Below, piece after piece: positions 20,754 through 32,848 of a stretch of 64,000 nt of DNA. The number at the start of each line of letters is the position of its first letter. Positions within the stretch are counted from its first letter, which is position 1. The position numbers were made by a program, and so were the translations under genes. The DNA is from Macropodus opercularis. Lineage: Eukaryota; Chordata; Actinopteri; Anabantiformes; Osphronemidae. The notes under the pieces are model-generated. The model had not been told where the DNA came from. It made no database searches and saw only the letters and a program-made list of their open reading frames with translations. The DNA lies in contig CM061106.1 in NCBI GenBank assembly GCA_030770545.1, positions 18,850,001 through 18,914,000 on the forward strand, given 5' to 3'.

Positions 20754-21718
20754 CTGTCATTGAGCATGGTAGCAATTTGAAGTATGAAGGGACACCTAGT
20801 CTCGAACCTGTCTGTATGTTATCGCTCATGTCTGCGTGGGTTCTCTCCGTCTTCTCCAGCTTCCTCCCACAGTCCAAAGACATGCAGTTATGCTGATTGG
20901 AAACTTGCCTGTGATTGTGGTTGTCTATATGTGTGCTTGAATGTCTCTAGAACGTCAGACTGGCGATCCAGCAGTCCCATAGCCAGTTGGGATAGGCTCC
21001 AGTAGGGAAGAAGCGTGATGAGATGAATGAATGAGTTGGAAAAACAGCCACCACTGGTCTAGTGGCTAGGATTTAGTGGTCTAGCTGCCGTGGCTAAGGT
21101 TCATTCACTAAAAGCTGCCTAGAACCTGCGCAGGGAAACCCTAAAGGATTTCTAGTCCATCCAATGAGGCTCAAAGGTCTGATGACGTCAGTTCCAAATG
21201 CTTGGAGCACTAGGCTTGTGTTTGTTGATGGTGTGCAATCCGTCTCTTTTTGGATTTGCTTGAGCTTCTAATGTCTAGCACGCCTAGCTCTTAAAACTCC
21301 AAAAGAATTCTGGTGTTGGCTCTCGAGGACCAGAGTTGGCCGCCATTGGCTTAGTGGCTAGGATTCCGCGGTCAAGCTACAGTGGCCAGGGTTCACTCAC
21401 TAAAAGCTGCCTAGAACCTGCGCAGAGAAACCCTACTGGATTTCAAGTCCGCAAAGGATTTCTAGTGCATCCAATAAGGCTCAAAGGTTTGATGACGTCA
21501 GTTCCAAATGCTTGGAGCACTAGGCTTGTGTTTTGTGTTTGTTGAGGGTGTGCAATTCCTGTGTTTGTGGAGTTCCCTGATCCTCTAATGGCTAGCATGC
21601 CTAGCTCTCAATGGAATTCTGGTGCTGTCTCTCTAGGACCAGAGTTGGCCACCACTGGCCGTGTGGATAGGATTTAGTGCTCTAGCCGCCGCGACCAGGG
21701 TTCTCTCACTAAAAGCTG

Positions 21719-21800
21719 CGTAGTTGGCAAGATTCGAACCTGCGCGGCGAAACCCCAATGGATTTCAAGTCCATCGCCTTAACCACTCGGCCACAACTAC
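21719..21800 (-). tRNA. tRNA-Ser(TGA), two variants
   Basis: C62 is changed to T (G-U in the T stem), and one C in the variable-arm CCCC strand is G, which mismatches. T4 is present. Confidence 0.85.
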
Positions 21801-22457
21801 CTGTCACTCAGCATGGTAGCAATTTGAAGTATGAAGGGACACCTAGTCTCGAACCTGTCTGTATGTTATTCCTCATGTCTGCGTGGGTGCTCTTCTCTTA
21901 TGTGTGCTTGTATGTCTGTACAACGCCAGACTGGCGATCCAGCAGTCCCATAGCCAGTTGGGATAAGCTCCAGTAGCGAAGAAGCGGGATGAGATGAGTT
22001 AACGAGTTGGAAAAACAGCCACCACTGGTCTGGTGGCTAGGATTGAGTGGTCTAGCTGCAGTGGCCAGGGTTCACTCACTAAAAGCTGCCTAGAGTCTGC
22101 GCGGGGAAGCCCTGATGGATTTCTAGTCCGCAAAGGATTTCTAGCGCATCCAATAAGGCTCAAAGGTCTGATGACGTCAATTCCAAATGCTTGGAGCAAA
22201 GGATTTCTAGTGCATGCAATAAGCCTCTTTGATGATGTCAGTGTCAAATGCTTAGAGCACTAGGCTTGTGTTTTGTGTTTGTTCAGGGTGTGCTATGCGT
22301 CTCTTTTTGAGTTCCCTGATCTTCTATTGGCTATTATGCCTAGCTCTCAATGGAATTCTGGTGCTGGCTCTCTAGGACCAGAGTTGGCCACCAATGGCCG
22401 TGTGGATAGGATTCAGTGCTCTAGCCGCCCCGGTCAGGGTTCTCTCACTAAAAGCTG

Positions 22458-22539
22458 CGTAGTTGGCAGGATTCGAACCTGCGCGGGGAAACCCCAATGG
22501 ATTTCTAGTCCATCGCCTTAACCACTCGGCCACAACTAC
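22458..22539 (-). tRNA. tRNA-Ser(AGA)
   Basis: Consensus array copy with intact boxes and T4. Confidence 0.95.
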
Positions 22540-23489
22540 CTGTCACTCAGCATGGTAGCAATTTGAAGTATGAAGGGACACCTAGTCTCGAACCTGTCTG
22601 TACGTTATCGCTCATGTCTGCGTGGGTTCTCTCCGTGGTCTCCAGCTTCCTCCCACAGTCCAAAGACATGCAGTTAGGCTGATTGGAAACTTGCCTGTGA
22701 TTGTGGTTGTCTATATGTGTGCTAGAATGTCTCTAGAACGTCAGACTGGCGATCCAGCAGTCCCATAGCCAGTTGGGATAGGCTCCAGTAGGGAAGAAGC
22801 GTGATGAGATGAATGAATGAGTTGGAAAAACAGCCACCACTGGTCTAGTGGCTAGGATTGAGTGGTCTAGCTGCCGTGGCTAAGGTTCATTCACTAAAAG
22901 CTGCCTAGAACCTGCGCAGAGAAACCCTAAAGGATTTCTAGTCCATCCAATGAGGCTCAAAGGTCTGATGACGTCAGTTCCAAATGCTTGGAGCACTAGG
23001 CTTGTGTTTGTTGATGGTGTGCAATCCGTCTCTTTTTGGAGTTGCCTGAGCTTCCAACTACCTGTCATTGAGCATGCTAGCAATTTGAAGTATGAAGGGA
23101 CACCTAGTTCCGAACCTGTCTGTATGTTATTCCTCATGTCTGCGTGGGTGCTCTTCTCTTATGTGTGCTTGTATGTCTGTACAACGCCAGACTGGCGATC
23201 CAGCAGTCCCATAGCCAGTTGGGATAAGCTCCAGTAGCGAAGAAGCGGGATGAGATGAGTTCATGAGTTGGAAAAACAGCCACCACTGGTCTGGTGGCTA
23301 GGATTGAGTGGTCTAGCTGCAGTGGCCAGGGTTCACTCACTAAAAGCTGCCTGAAGTCTGCGCGGGGAAGCCCTAATGGATTTCTAGTCCGCAAAGGATT
23401 TCTAGCACATCCAATAAGGCTGAAAGGTCTGATGACGTCAATTCCAAATGCTTGGAGCACTAGGCTTATGTTTGTCGAGGGTGTGTAAT

Positions 23490-23999
23490 TGTAGTGGAAA
23501 AACATTAGTATATGTTAGTGGGTTTAGGATACAGTTAGAGTAGAATAGATATTGTTTAGGGTTGTTCATTTCTAGGGAATATGATTGTACAGGACGCTTG
23601 CTGGCCTTCGGTGGCTCCGAGGATATCTGACCGGTAGAGCAGAACAATTTGGGCAAAACATTCTGACCTGGTAACCAAAGCAATGGAGTCAAAACAAGTG
23701 GCTGTAATCACAACTGTTTGCATTTGGGCTGACGCAAACAGAGGGATTAAAACATGCTCCCGAGAATTCTCGGGAGGAGAGTTCTTTGCCTGCCGTAGAG
23801 ACAACTCGTTTTTTCTGTGGTCAGGCCTTGGGCTCCCCGCGCGCTAGCAAGCATCCTTCCTGCAGGAAGAAGGTGACTCCGCATATCTGCCTTTGAATTC
23901 TTTCATCTCAGCACTGAGAATAAATCTACAATTGGTTGGCTGAAACCTAATGCTGCCTCGGCTGAGTTCTTCTGAGTTGGGACATTTCTAACCACTACA
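23490..23999 (+). repeat. 5' LTR
   Basis: TG...CA boundaries, a poly(A) signal AATAAA at 23,919-23,924 and a 20-bp palindrome at 23,757-23,776. Differences from the 3' LTR include GGGTTG versus GGCTTG, TTCCTGC versus TTCGTGC and TTTGAATT versus TTTGCATT. Confidence 0.95.
23757..23776. promoter_or_regulatory. 20-bp perfect palindrome in the LTR
   Basis: CTCCCGAGAA is followed directly by its reverse complement, with the same in the 3' LTR. It lies about 145 bp before the poly(A) signal, where U3 regulatory sites or the start of R are expected. Function unknown. Confidence 0.75.
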
Positions 24000-24003
24000 A
24001 AGT

Positions 24004-24021
24004 TGGCGTCACGAACTTGGG
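24004..24021 (+). other. candidate primer-binding site
   Basis: TGGCGTCACGAACTTGGG starts 4 nt after the 5' LTR, and a PBS begins with TGG opposite a tRNA CCA end. I could not match the tRNA by eye. Confidence 0.6.
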
Positions 24022-25796
24022 AAACAAGGAAGCCAAATTAAGAAGAACACTGATACCTGGAGGCTGATGGAAAATTGAGGACAACATTCATCCGGCTGGT
24101 GCCTGGACGCAGACGACGTCACGTGTGGCCACAGGTAAAAAATTGCGTTTTGCTTTAAGTTGACGTACTCTGTGTCTGGGATCAGGTGGGAATGTTGGTA
24201 AGACTGACTGACAAAGTCATATAATTTGCCTAAACAGTTAAATTCTAATTTGGCGGCCTTAAGAAAAGAATTTTGTTGTGGGGGAAACCCTGTATGTTGT
24301 GGTGGATGTAAAGGCAAGATATCGGGTCACTTGTACTAACATTGCTGTAAATAACTAACCAGCTTCATGTGTTTCATGTGTGTTTTTTTTCTATGATTAT
24401 AAAAATGATACAGCCTATTGACATCTAAAAGTTGAATATTGTAACGGACGCAGTTTGGCTCTGGGAAAATTGTGGGCGTTTGAGTCTGGGATTAGAGAAA
24501 ATTATTGTTTAAGACGCTGTATAAGTACAAAGGACTGACTTGCTCGGGCTCTGCATGGTTTGGAACGAGCGCCTCCTCAACACGGATTGGAAATGGCAGA
24601 TTATTTTGTTTAAGGTTGACAAATTAGCACAGGAGTTTTGCAGAGGCAGCAGTCCGTTTGTGCGCTCACAGTGGGTTTTGGCTCCAGAAATTTTAATGTG
24701 CGATCAATTAGAGACGAATAATTGTACTGGTACGCTGTGAGTTTGTTTGTTTTTTGGTAACGTGGGGAAATTACATCAGCCTGGGCCAGATCAACCCAGG
24801 TGTAGTTTTCACCATGGAGAGTGAGGCCTGAGAGTTTAGTTAAATCCCGGTGAAAAGCTTTTCTGTAGATAAACGAGTCTAGACTAAAATGTGTTGAATA
24901 TTTATGTATGCGGTGTAATGGATGGAAGCTTTGTATATGCGTGTGCTGTGGTTTATATGATGCAATGATTTGTGTTTAGAAGTTGTTGTGATTGTGTGTT
25001 TTTCTGCACAGAGGGTTCTGTGCTGTGGTTTATATGCTGAGGTCTGAGCTGAGACTGTGTGGTTGATAATTTCACAGGAGAAGAGTCTGGCTCTTCTGTC
25101 TCTCTGTCTTCTGGCAATTGTGAGTGTGTGTAAGGATAAAAATAGACAGAAGGGCATGTGTGGATGCAGTTAAAAGGAGAAGTGAATTGTTTTGGGTTTG
25201 CGTTTTCTTGCTTTTATCGTGGAGACGTGGACAAAGGACTCCGCTCAGTCGGGAGGACTGCAGTGGGAGGTGTTCGTTTTGATTTGGATCATAATAGACT
25301 TATGTTGAGAGTGTTGTCTTGCGGTGATCGTAGCTGTTTGTGAGACTTCTTCATTGTTCAGTGAAAGTTGAGACCGCGCCCCTTGTTGGAGAGGGGGGAT
25401 CTATGACAATAAGGTTTGTGATAGGCTGTGAGTTCGAGACTGCGCTTCACCTGGTAGTCAAGGGTACTACACAAGAAGACAGCCCCCTCCCCGGAGGTTT
25501 ACAAACTGAGGCTGCAGGTGACCTTGGAGGAGAACTCAGAGCTCCGCTGTGACTCTTATCTGTGTGTATAGTAGGGACAGCAATTTTCACGTGATTGAAA
25601 CAGAGAAGCTCTTAAATTTGTCACAAAAACCGCTGAGGTATTTAAATTTAGATAGTTTGGAGGCTGAGTGGTTTCCAAATTAAATAATCCACAGTCATTT
25701 AAATTTGGATGATATACCGTAGATTTGTGTGCACTACAGACACATCAATTCAGTAGCAGACAAAAGAGACATATCCACATAGATACATTACACATA
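24022..25796 (+). other. retroviral leader
   Basis: About 1.8 kb between the PBS and the gag start. It contains short open frames (for example 25,158-25,343 and 25,340-25,552) with no recognised product. The packaging signal is expected here but not identified. Confidence 0.55.
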
Positions 25797-26084
25797 ATGG
25801 AATCTGCAAACAAGAACATGTCTCCCATTGAGGTGTTAGGAAAAAAGAATCCACTTCTGAAAGGCGAAATTCTGCGGTACTCGGAAAAATGGAATAAACG
25901 CACAGGGAAATCAGCTTCGCCCTGGCCATTGGAGGGAACGTTTGACCTGAGACAGTGTGTTGAGATGGAAGTTTTAATAAAAAATTACCGAATTAAAGAC
26001 AAATCTACAAAGCGTGAGCATAAGCGTGAGCGTGAGACTGCAGTGCTGCACTTGTTTACAGAACATGGCAAAATGTTGAGATGA
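25797..26084 (+). pseudogene. gag, N-terminal fragment
   Basis: ATG at 25,797 begins MESANKNMSPIEVLG, and the frame ends at TGA 26,082-26,084. A basic, helical matrix-like segment. The reading continues in another frame after the stop, so this is a piece of one broken gag. An upstream in-frame start at 25,725 is possible but less likely. Confidence 0.7.
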
Positions 26085-26088
26085 TGTG

Positions 26089-26430
26089 ATGAAACAGCTA
26101 GAGGAGAAGGATAAAGTGGGGGTGAAGAATGTGGGGGAGCTCCATCCTCAGATAACCCAGATGCCTGTCAGAGAACTTAAAATTCTAGGTGATTACATGA
26201 TTAAGTCAGGGAAAGAAAAATGTCTTTATCCAATGGCAGAGCTGGAGAAAGCAAGCAGGTCAGAGGAAGAAGAGATAGACGAGGTGGCAGATTTACCTGA
26301 GACATTCTTGAAGGCACTTAAGGTGTCAGATCGGAATGCTAGGCGTGTCAGTGGATTACATGATAACGTAGTGAGGATGTTGCAAGAGGCTGAGAATGGA
26401 AGGAGATGCAGTGGGTTGGAGATGCAGTGA
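26089..26430 (+). pseudogene. gag, middle fragment
   Basis: It lies in the +1 frame relative to the first fragment and the same frame as the main gag piece. It is charged, without a recognised domain, and ends at TGA 26,428-26,430. The sequence around both breaks contains TGATGTGATG. Confidence 0.65.
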
Positions 26431-26436
26431 TGTGAT

Positions 26437-27798
26437 GTGAGAGAGGCTGGTTCGAATGGGTCTGAGGAGAGTGCCGAGAAATCCCTAGTGGGAGTGGAAT
26501 ATTCTAAACTGCCAGACCCTGACAGAGTCTCGACACCCCGGGACGGACATGGTGGGGCAAAGCCTAAATTCCCTCAGCCAATCTTGAAAAAGAGGGAGAA
26601 CAGGGCTGCAGCCAGAAAGGAGCTTGCACCTGCGTTTGACATCGGGAGCGAGGTGCTGGAGGAGCGGGGGAAAATGGATGGAATTATCACCCTTAGTTCC
26701 ACTGGGCCGCCACTGACATCAGTGGTAGCTGAGGAGGCCTCAGAGTACCCCCTGCTGGCAAAAGGGGCTAACCTCCGGTATGTGCCGTGGCCTACAATGG
26801 ACTTAGAGGGATTGGTACGAAGGCTGTCCTGTTTGCAAGATGGCGCTAGCAAATGGATTACTGTCTTTAAGGAGGAGACAATTGCAACTATCCTAGCTGT
26901 GGGGGATATCAAAGCAATCCTGGGAAAAATTCTGGGCAAGCAAGAGATGGAGGAGGTTTTCCGAGCAGCGCAGTTAGGTGTGTATGTGGGGACCCAGGCC
27001 CATGATGGCGAGCTTTTCAACAGACACCGCAACACACTGTGGACAGCCCTGAGATTACGTTATCCCACTAGAATCCAACCTGACAGCATCGTGATTGTGC
27101 CCATAAAAGATGATGAGAGCCCACAAGCCTATGTACACCTCACTCGAAAAGAGTGGATAAGACAAACAGGTGCAAAACCTGAGCAGGACATTTTCCATGG
27201 GCAGGCTCTCCGGAAACGGATAATTGATGGTCTGCCCTTAACAGCCCAGAACAAGTTAAGTGATGCTGTTGGACTGTATAACATGCCATTTGAGCAATTC
27301 ACAGACCACGTTGTGGATGCTGTCAGTAAGGAGCGTGCGGCAGTGCTTCGTCAGAAGCGGGCCGATGAGGAGGTAGTGAGAAAGCTGGCTCAACAGCAGC
27401 TGACAGAGGGAAAAAAGAAAATGCAGGCAGTTGTGGCAGAGGCTGCCTGCTTCCCTCCCGCTCCCATCACGGTTCCAGCTCCCATCACAGTTCCAGCTCC
27501 CTTTACAGTTCCAATTACACCGACAACTGCGGATACACCCCAGGTGATATACGCTCACCCAGGAGGGTGGCAGGGAGGCCCTCCACGCATGAGAGGGGGA
27601 TTTTCCGCTGGCAGAGGCAGAGGAGCTGCGGGGAGATTTGGGAGACGAGTGCGATGCCGCCACTGTGGGAGAGAAGGACATATAAGGAACCAGTGTTTCA
27701 GGTGGATGCAGGACTTCGGACTTGATCCAACTGGACAGGCAATGCCAGGACAGAGGGGGCCGACCAATCCATGGCAGGGTCCTCCAGCCGGATACTAG
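26437..27798 (+). pseudogene. gag, capsid-nucleocapsid part
   Basis: About 450 residues. A region resembling the gamma-type capsid core (ESPQAYVHLTRKEW; RKRIIDGLPL) is followed by a charged coiled stretch, a Pro-rich repeat, an RG-rich basic segment, and one CCHC knuckle (CRHCGREGHIRNQC). It ends at TAG 27,796-27,798, in frame with pol. The upstream stop at 26,428 separates it from the rest of gag. Confidence 0.82.
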
Positions 27799-27835
27799 GG
27801 GTGCCCTGAGAGTCTAGGGAATCTGGGAGGGGGTC
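27796..27835 (+). promoter_or_regulatory. candidate UAG readthrough site between gag and pol
   Basis: gag ends in UAG and the same frame stays open from 27,799 into protease. CCCT (27,804-27,807) can pair with AGGG (27,816-27,819) 5 nt after the stop, followed by a G-rich stretch. Gammaretroviruses use a UAG followed by a pseudoknot here. The fold is not computed. Confidence 0.6.
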
Positions 27836-29016
27836 AGCTGCCATTAACATCATCTTCTAACCCTGATGAAGAACCTATGGTGCCAGTACTTGTAGCTGGT
27901 AAACCTCTAAACATGATGGCGGACTCAGGTGCAACGTACACCTGTGTGAGTCACACAGATGCTGACCACCTCCCAAGATCTGGACAATTTGTGCGGATCG
28001 TTGGATTCTCAGGGACAAAGCAACTGATTCCCATCTCGAACCCTGTTCCTTTGCAGTTCCAGGGAAAAACTGTGGAGCTGCCAATACTGATATCGGATCA
28101 GACACCTATAAACCTACTGGGACGAGACGCATTGTGCAAACTGGGCTGTGCCATTTTGTGCACCCCAGATGGAGTGATTGTGGACACTGCACATTCCCAA
28201 ATGACTGTGAGAAAAGAGGAGGAGATGGTCTATTGGCTTGGGGACTTAAACGAAACATTCATGGACTCTGCTGATATGTGGATGGACTTTATCAAAGCCA
28301 GTATGTCAGAAGCATCGCAGCCTGCTTGTCCTCCTCACTGTACTCTCCAGTATTTTGAAAATGAGTCTGACGCTCAGCCAGATGTTTGGTTAGGAAGACA
28401 GCCAGGAAAGGTTCAGCTACAATCTACGTCTATTGTTTTGGGAAAACAGGGGGCCGCCATGGTCATAGAGAGAGGGCCATATTTAGATCAGGAATTTGAC
28501 ATCAAAAACAGCATTCCGCATGTGACCTTGTTAGTTAACCCAGACTTTGAACCCAAACATTTAGGTCCTATGCTTGTTCAGTCCCAGGAAGCTAAATTTG
28601 TGCCAACAGAAAACAAATACATTTGGTTGAGTGAGGATGAATCTTTTCTTAAAATAGACATTTCAGCTGAGGGATGGGCTACCCCACAGGCTGTACGCCT
28701 CCCACGCCGGGCAGCACTCTGCTGCCAGCATTCTGATCTGGAGAAAGAGATGGTAGGAAGAGTACCAGATAAACTATGGTCAAAACATGATACTGATGTA
28801 GGTTTTATTCAGTCCGCACAACCGGTGGAAGTTCATCTTAAACCAGGATGTAGGCCTCCCTGGAAACCACAATACCCCCTGAAAGTGGAAGCAGAGGCTG
28901 GGATTCAGCCAACAATACAGATCCTATTGGAAGCAGGAGTGCTGGTGGAAGAGTCAAATCCATGCAGCAATACCCCGATTTTGCCAATCAAAAAGGCTGA
29001 TAAGAGTAAGTTTTAA
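27799..29016 (+). pseudogene. pol, protease and N-terminal RT part
   Basis: Protease has the DSGA catalytic motif (ADSGATYTCV), a flap-like GFSG and LLGRDAL. It is followed by the RT N-terminal segment ending in PILPIKKADKSKF and a TAA. The first conserved RT block after this point is missing or garbled, and the frame changes before the next segment, so full-length pol cannot be made. Confidence 0.82.
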
Positions 29017-29050
29017 GCTAAATGAGCTAAATGAGTAAGCTTTAAATGAG
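29010..29050 (+). repeat. short repeat at the pol break
   Basis: Three imperfect copies of a 9-11-nt AGCTAAATGAG-type motif occur in a row, with stops in the affected frames. They sit exactly where pol changes frame. Confidence 0.7.
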
Positions 29051-32000
29051 GTTGTAGAAGATTTTCCAGCGGAGGTTCCAAATCTACACACTCTCTTGTC
29101 GAGTGTTCCACCTGATGCAAAGTGGTTTACAGTGGTTGACTTGTGTTCTGCATTTTTCAGTGTACCATTGAGTGAAAACAGTCGACATCTTTTCGCATTC
29201 ACGTACAGGGGTCAGTCCTACACGTACACACGAATGCCGATGGGATTCAAGCACAGTCCTCACTTGTTCAACAAAATCTTGAAAGAGGATATGGAGGATT
29301 TGGCGGGTAAGATTACAAGTACTGTTCTCCAGTATGTTGACGATTTAATCCTCTGTGCACCGGATTTGGAAACATGTCATAAAGACTCCATCACCTTGTT
29401 GACACTGTTGGCTGAAAGAGGCCATAAAGCATCGCTGAAAAAGCTGCAGTACTGCAAAGATCGAGTGGAGTATTTGGGCAGATTGATTACAGAGGGGACG
29501 CGCGCTGTGTCTCCATCTCAATTGGAAGCCGTGTCCAAGGCCCCCAAACCAACCACAGTCCGGGAAATGTTGACCTTTTTAGGGCTGACAGGGTACAGTG
29601 CAGAGTGGATAGAGGGGTATTCAAGAATTGTGCAGCCTCTAAGAAATATGGTAAAAGCAGAAGGGACTGACAATTTAAGGGAGAAACTTGTGTGGACCTC
29701 AGAGGGTCACATGGCATTTGAAGCCATCAAAGTGTTGTTGCAGCAGGCTCCTGCACTTGCTCTCCCAGACTATGAGAAGACATTTCTGCTGTATGTTTCC
29801 TGTCGACAAGATCACGCCTGCGGGGCTCTGACCCAGAGAACAGGTGTGGGAACGCATGCTCAGCCTATTGCGTACTACTCTGTGGCTTTAACACCAGTTG
29901 AACTGGGTCTTCCAACTTGTTATCGTCATTTGGCTGCAGCACATTTGATGTATGAAAAAGCGTCAGCGATAACAATGGGCTATCCCATAGAGATTGTGTC
30001 TCATCACAAGTTGGTGAATTTGATTGAGAGAGGCAAGTTTGTATTGACAGCACAACGCCTCAGCGACTATCACAGATTGCTTGAGTATCCGGATGTGACC
30101 GTGCGCGTCTGTAAAGTGAAGAATCCAGCCGATTCCATTCCACTGCCTGGTGAAGGGGAACCACATGAGTGTGTGGCGGAGGCTGAACGTTACGCCAAGC
30201 TGAGGTCTGATTTGAGTGCAGTTCCTCTTGAGCATGCAGAGGTGACTTTGTTTGTGGATGGTTCCTGCTACCGAGAGGGGGATGCCCTCAAAGCAGGTTT
30301 TGCCGTGGTTCAGGAGAGGAATGGTAACATGGAGGTGTTGTGTGCCCAGGAGTGCTCTCAACCCTGCTCGGCTCAGCTGGCAGAGCTGAAGGCTTTGACC
30401 AGTGCGTGTGAACTAGCCGAAGGCAAGCGAGCCAATGTGTATACGGATTCAGCTTTTGCACATGGGGTCTGTCATCTGTTTGGGGCTGCATGGAAAGGGC
30501 GAGGCTTTAGAAAAGCTGATGGCTCTCCCGTGGTGCACGGTGAGCAGATTAGGAAGTTGTTGATGGCTATGATGAAACCAACAGCTCTGGCCATCATTAA
30601 GTGTGCTGCACACAAGAAAGATGCCTCAATGGTCACGCGGGGCAATGCAGCTGCAGACAGCGCTGCAAAAAGGGCTGCTGCAGCAGGCACGAGAGCTATT
30701 CTGGCTGCTTATGCCACCGAACTCGAAAATCAGATCACCTCTAAGGATTTGTCTTTGTTACAGGAGGAGGTTTCAGAAGCTGAACGCCAGCTCTGGATGC
30801 AGAGAGGAGCAGTGAAAGACAGTGACGGGCTATGGAGGAACCACGAGGGGCTGTTTGAGGCTCCGACTGGATTGTTGTCCTTGCTGATAAACGAGGCTCA
30901 TGGGCTAAGCCATGAGTCGAGGGGGGAAGTGATTAGGAGAATCAGAGAATGGAATTTTTGGGCTCCAAAGTTACAACAACATGTGGATGATGTGATAAGT
31001 CGGTGTGAAACTTGTCTCCAGTGTAACATTCGGCGTGGAATGGTGCCGCCTGCTGGACACCTTCCAATCCCTGAGGGGCCATTCATGCATTTGACAATGG
31101 ACTTTGTGGACATGGTGCGTCCGGTGCAGGGCAAGCGATATCTGCTGGTGATCATTGATCGCTTCAGCCGGTGGGTCGAGGCGACACCTTCTAAACACAA
31201 AACCGCTGAGACGGTGGCGAAATTTTTGTGTCGAGAGGTGATTCCGCGCTTTGGGATCCCTCTGAAGATCAGCTCAGATAATGGTAAAGAGTTTGTTGAC
31301 AAAACAGTGAAATGTGTCTTACAAAAACTGGGAGTGAAACAGAGGTTTGGCAGTGTGTACTGCCCGACGTCACAGTCTGATGTTGAGAGGTGCAACGGTA
31401 TTTTGAAAAACAAACTGCTGAAAATCTGCCGAAGCACAGGGTTAAACTGGATAGACGCGTTGCCTCTGGCGCTCATGGCTTGTCGATCAAGTGCTCACAG
31501 AACGCTGAAACTAACACCGCATGAAGCTTTGCTTGGTCGACCGATGCCAGCGCCAGTGTACAGAGCAGTGAAGGGTCCATCTCTTGACATTTTGACAAAT
31601 GACCTCAGTTCTTACATCAAACAAATGACTAACATACATAGGAGTATTTCCTCCCGTGTTGTCTCCTTGCAGGAAAAAGAAGCTCGAGAAGATCCAGAGC
31701 CATTCGTGAAGCCAGGGGATCTGGTGTATGTTAAAGTGTTCAGGAGAAAGTGGGACCACCCTCGGCGAGAGGGTCCGTACGAGGTGGTTAAAGCTACCGC
31801 CAGAGCCGTACAGGTTGAAGGTTCACCCACGTGGTATCATCTAAATCATTGTGTGAAAGCCCCAGAGGGTGAACCAGAGTTGGCAGTGGCCAAGAAGGAG
31901 AAGAATGAGGTTTCAGGAGAATGCCCAGAGGGGGAGGAAAGGGGTGACCCTGATCCTCTCCCTAATTCTGGTCCTCGCATTGATTGTGCTGATAGTATTA

Positions 32001-32056
32001 CAGTTGACTATCCCCGAACCAGGGCCGTCCAGAGACGAAGGGCCCAGCAAGAGTAA
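29051..32056 (+). pseudogene. pol, RT-RNase H-integrase part
   Basis: Long open frame; the earliest listed start codon is at 29,096, but the coding sense extends slightly upstream. RT has VVDLCSAFF and the YVDD active site. RNase H has the four acidic positions (FVDGS, AELKAL, YTDSAF, AAADSAAK). Integrase has the HHCC zinc site (EAHGLSH...CETC) and a D-D-35-E core (TMDFVD, SDNGKEF, DVERCNG; exactly 35 residues between the last two). The C-terminus carries a basic SH3-like segment. The domain is complete in itself but cut off from protease by the break near 29,010-29,050. Confidence 0.9.
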
Positions 32057-32483
32057 GACCACAACCAAGAGAGAGAGGAGAGCTACAGGAGAAAAGGGAA
32101 CAGAGGTCCAGGTGTGGACATCTCATTCTGCCGGAATGAAAGGAGTGATAACTGAGGTAGAGGATTATGAGGACGAAGAGATCAGTCTGGAAACGCTCCA
32201 GCAGAACAGCTGGTACCAGTGGGTCCAGTTTGCAAGCCGGATGAATGACAAGACTGATTGTTACATCTGCACCAAGGCTAAGCCAGATAAGTTTTTCGTG
32301 TTGAACACAGTGTTCAGTTGGCAGGAGTGTGATCGCAGACTGCAGACAACTAATAAGAATACTGAGTGGATGAATTACATCTATTACAATCAACAGCGTT
32401 TCATTAAGTACACTGATGTAGCTCTAGGTGCGTTGGGAGAGCAGGTCACACTGCCCCGGATGGAGCGTTTACTGAGGCGATGA
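31905..32483 (+). pseudogene. env, N-terminal part
   Basis: ATG at 31,905 overlaps the 3' end of pol in another frame, as in many retroviruses. A basic N-terminus is followed by a long hydrophobic leader, an acidic segment, a short Cys-containing SU-like region (WYQWVQF...CYICTKA) and a heptad-like end. It is only about 190 residues, far shorter than a full envelope protein, and stops at TGA 32,481-32,483. Much of SU and part of TM seem deleted. Confidence 0.65.
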
Positions 32484-32848
32484 GGAAACTGAAAGCCCTT
32501 AAGATGGAGGTGAAGGAGAACGCTGGCAGGGATGCAGATGTGGGCTGGATAAGTTGGTTGGAGAACGCTGTTAGTGGCTGGAAGCTGGGACTAATCAGAA
32601 TGGTGATAACAGTGTCTGTAGGCGTAGTGATCATGGGATTCATCCTGTGTTGTTGCATTCCTCTGATGAGGTCTGTGGCCCTGAGAGCAGTGAGGAAGCA
32701 GAACTTGCAGATGGTCGTGCTGACGCAGGGATTAGAGCAGAATCAGGACAGGGAGAACGACGAGATGGACTACTACCTGTATCCTGTGCCCGACTGGATC
32801 TATGTCGATGACGAGGGACAGGACCAAGCAGACGAGGGGGAAGAATGA
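32480..32848 (+). pseudogene. env, transmembrane C-terminal part
   Basis: ATG overlaps the previous stop (ATGA). It encodes about 122 residues: a charged start, WISWLENAVSGW before the membrane, a hydrophobic span ending in CCC, and an acidic cytoplasmic tail. It is consistent with the membrane end of a TM subunit. The fusion peptide and Cys motif of a complete TM are not seen. Confidence 0.65.

Larger units (their letters stand above)
17692..23489. repeat. tRNA-Ser tandem array, middle block
   Basis: Five complete minus-strand Ser genes in spacers of the same composition as the left block, with gene spacing of 1,257, 751, 1,047 and 739 bp. It ends inside a spacer at the retroviral insertion point (23,486-23,489, TAAT). 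Decayed Glu-like and Ser-like sequences fill the spacers. Confidence 0.92.

Noticed and set aside
24540..25552. Short open frames in the retroviral leader
   Set aside because: No recognisable product, poor start context, and the same length is expected by chance.
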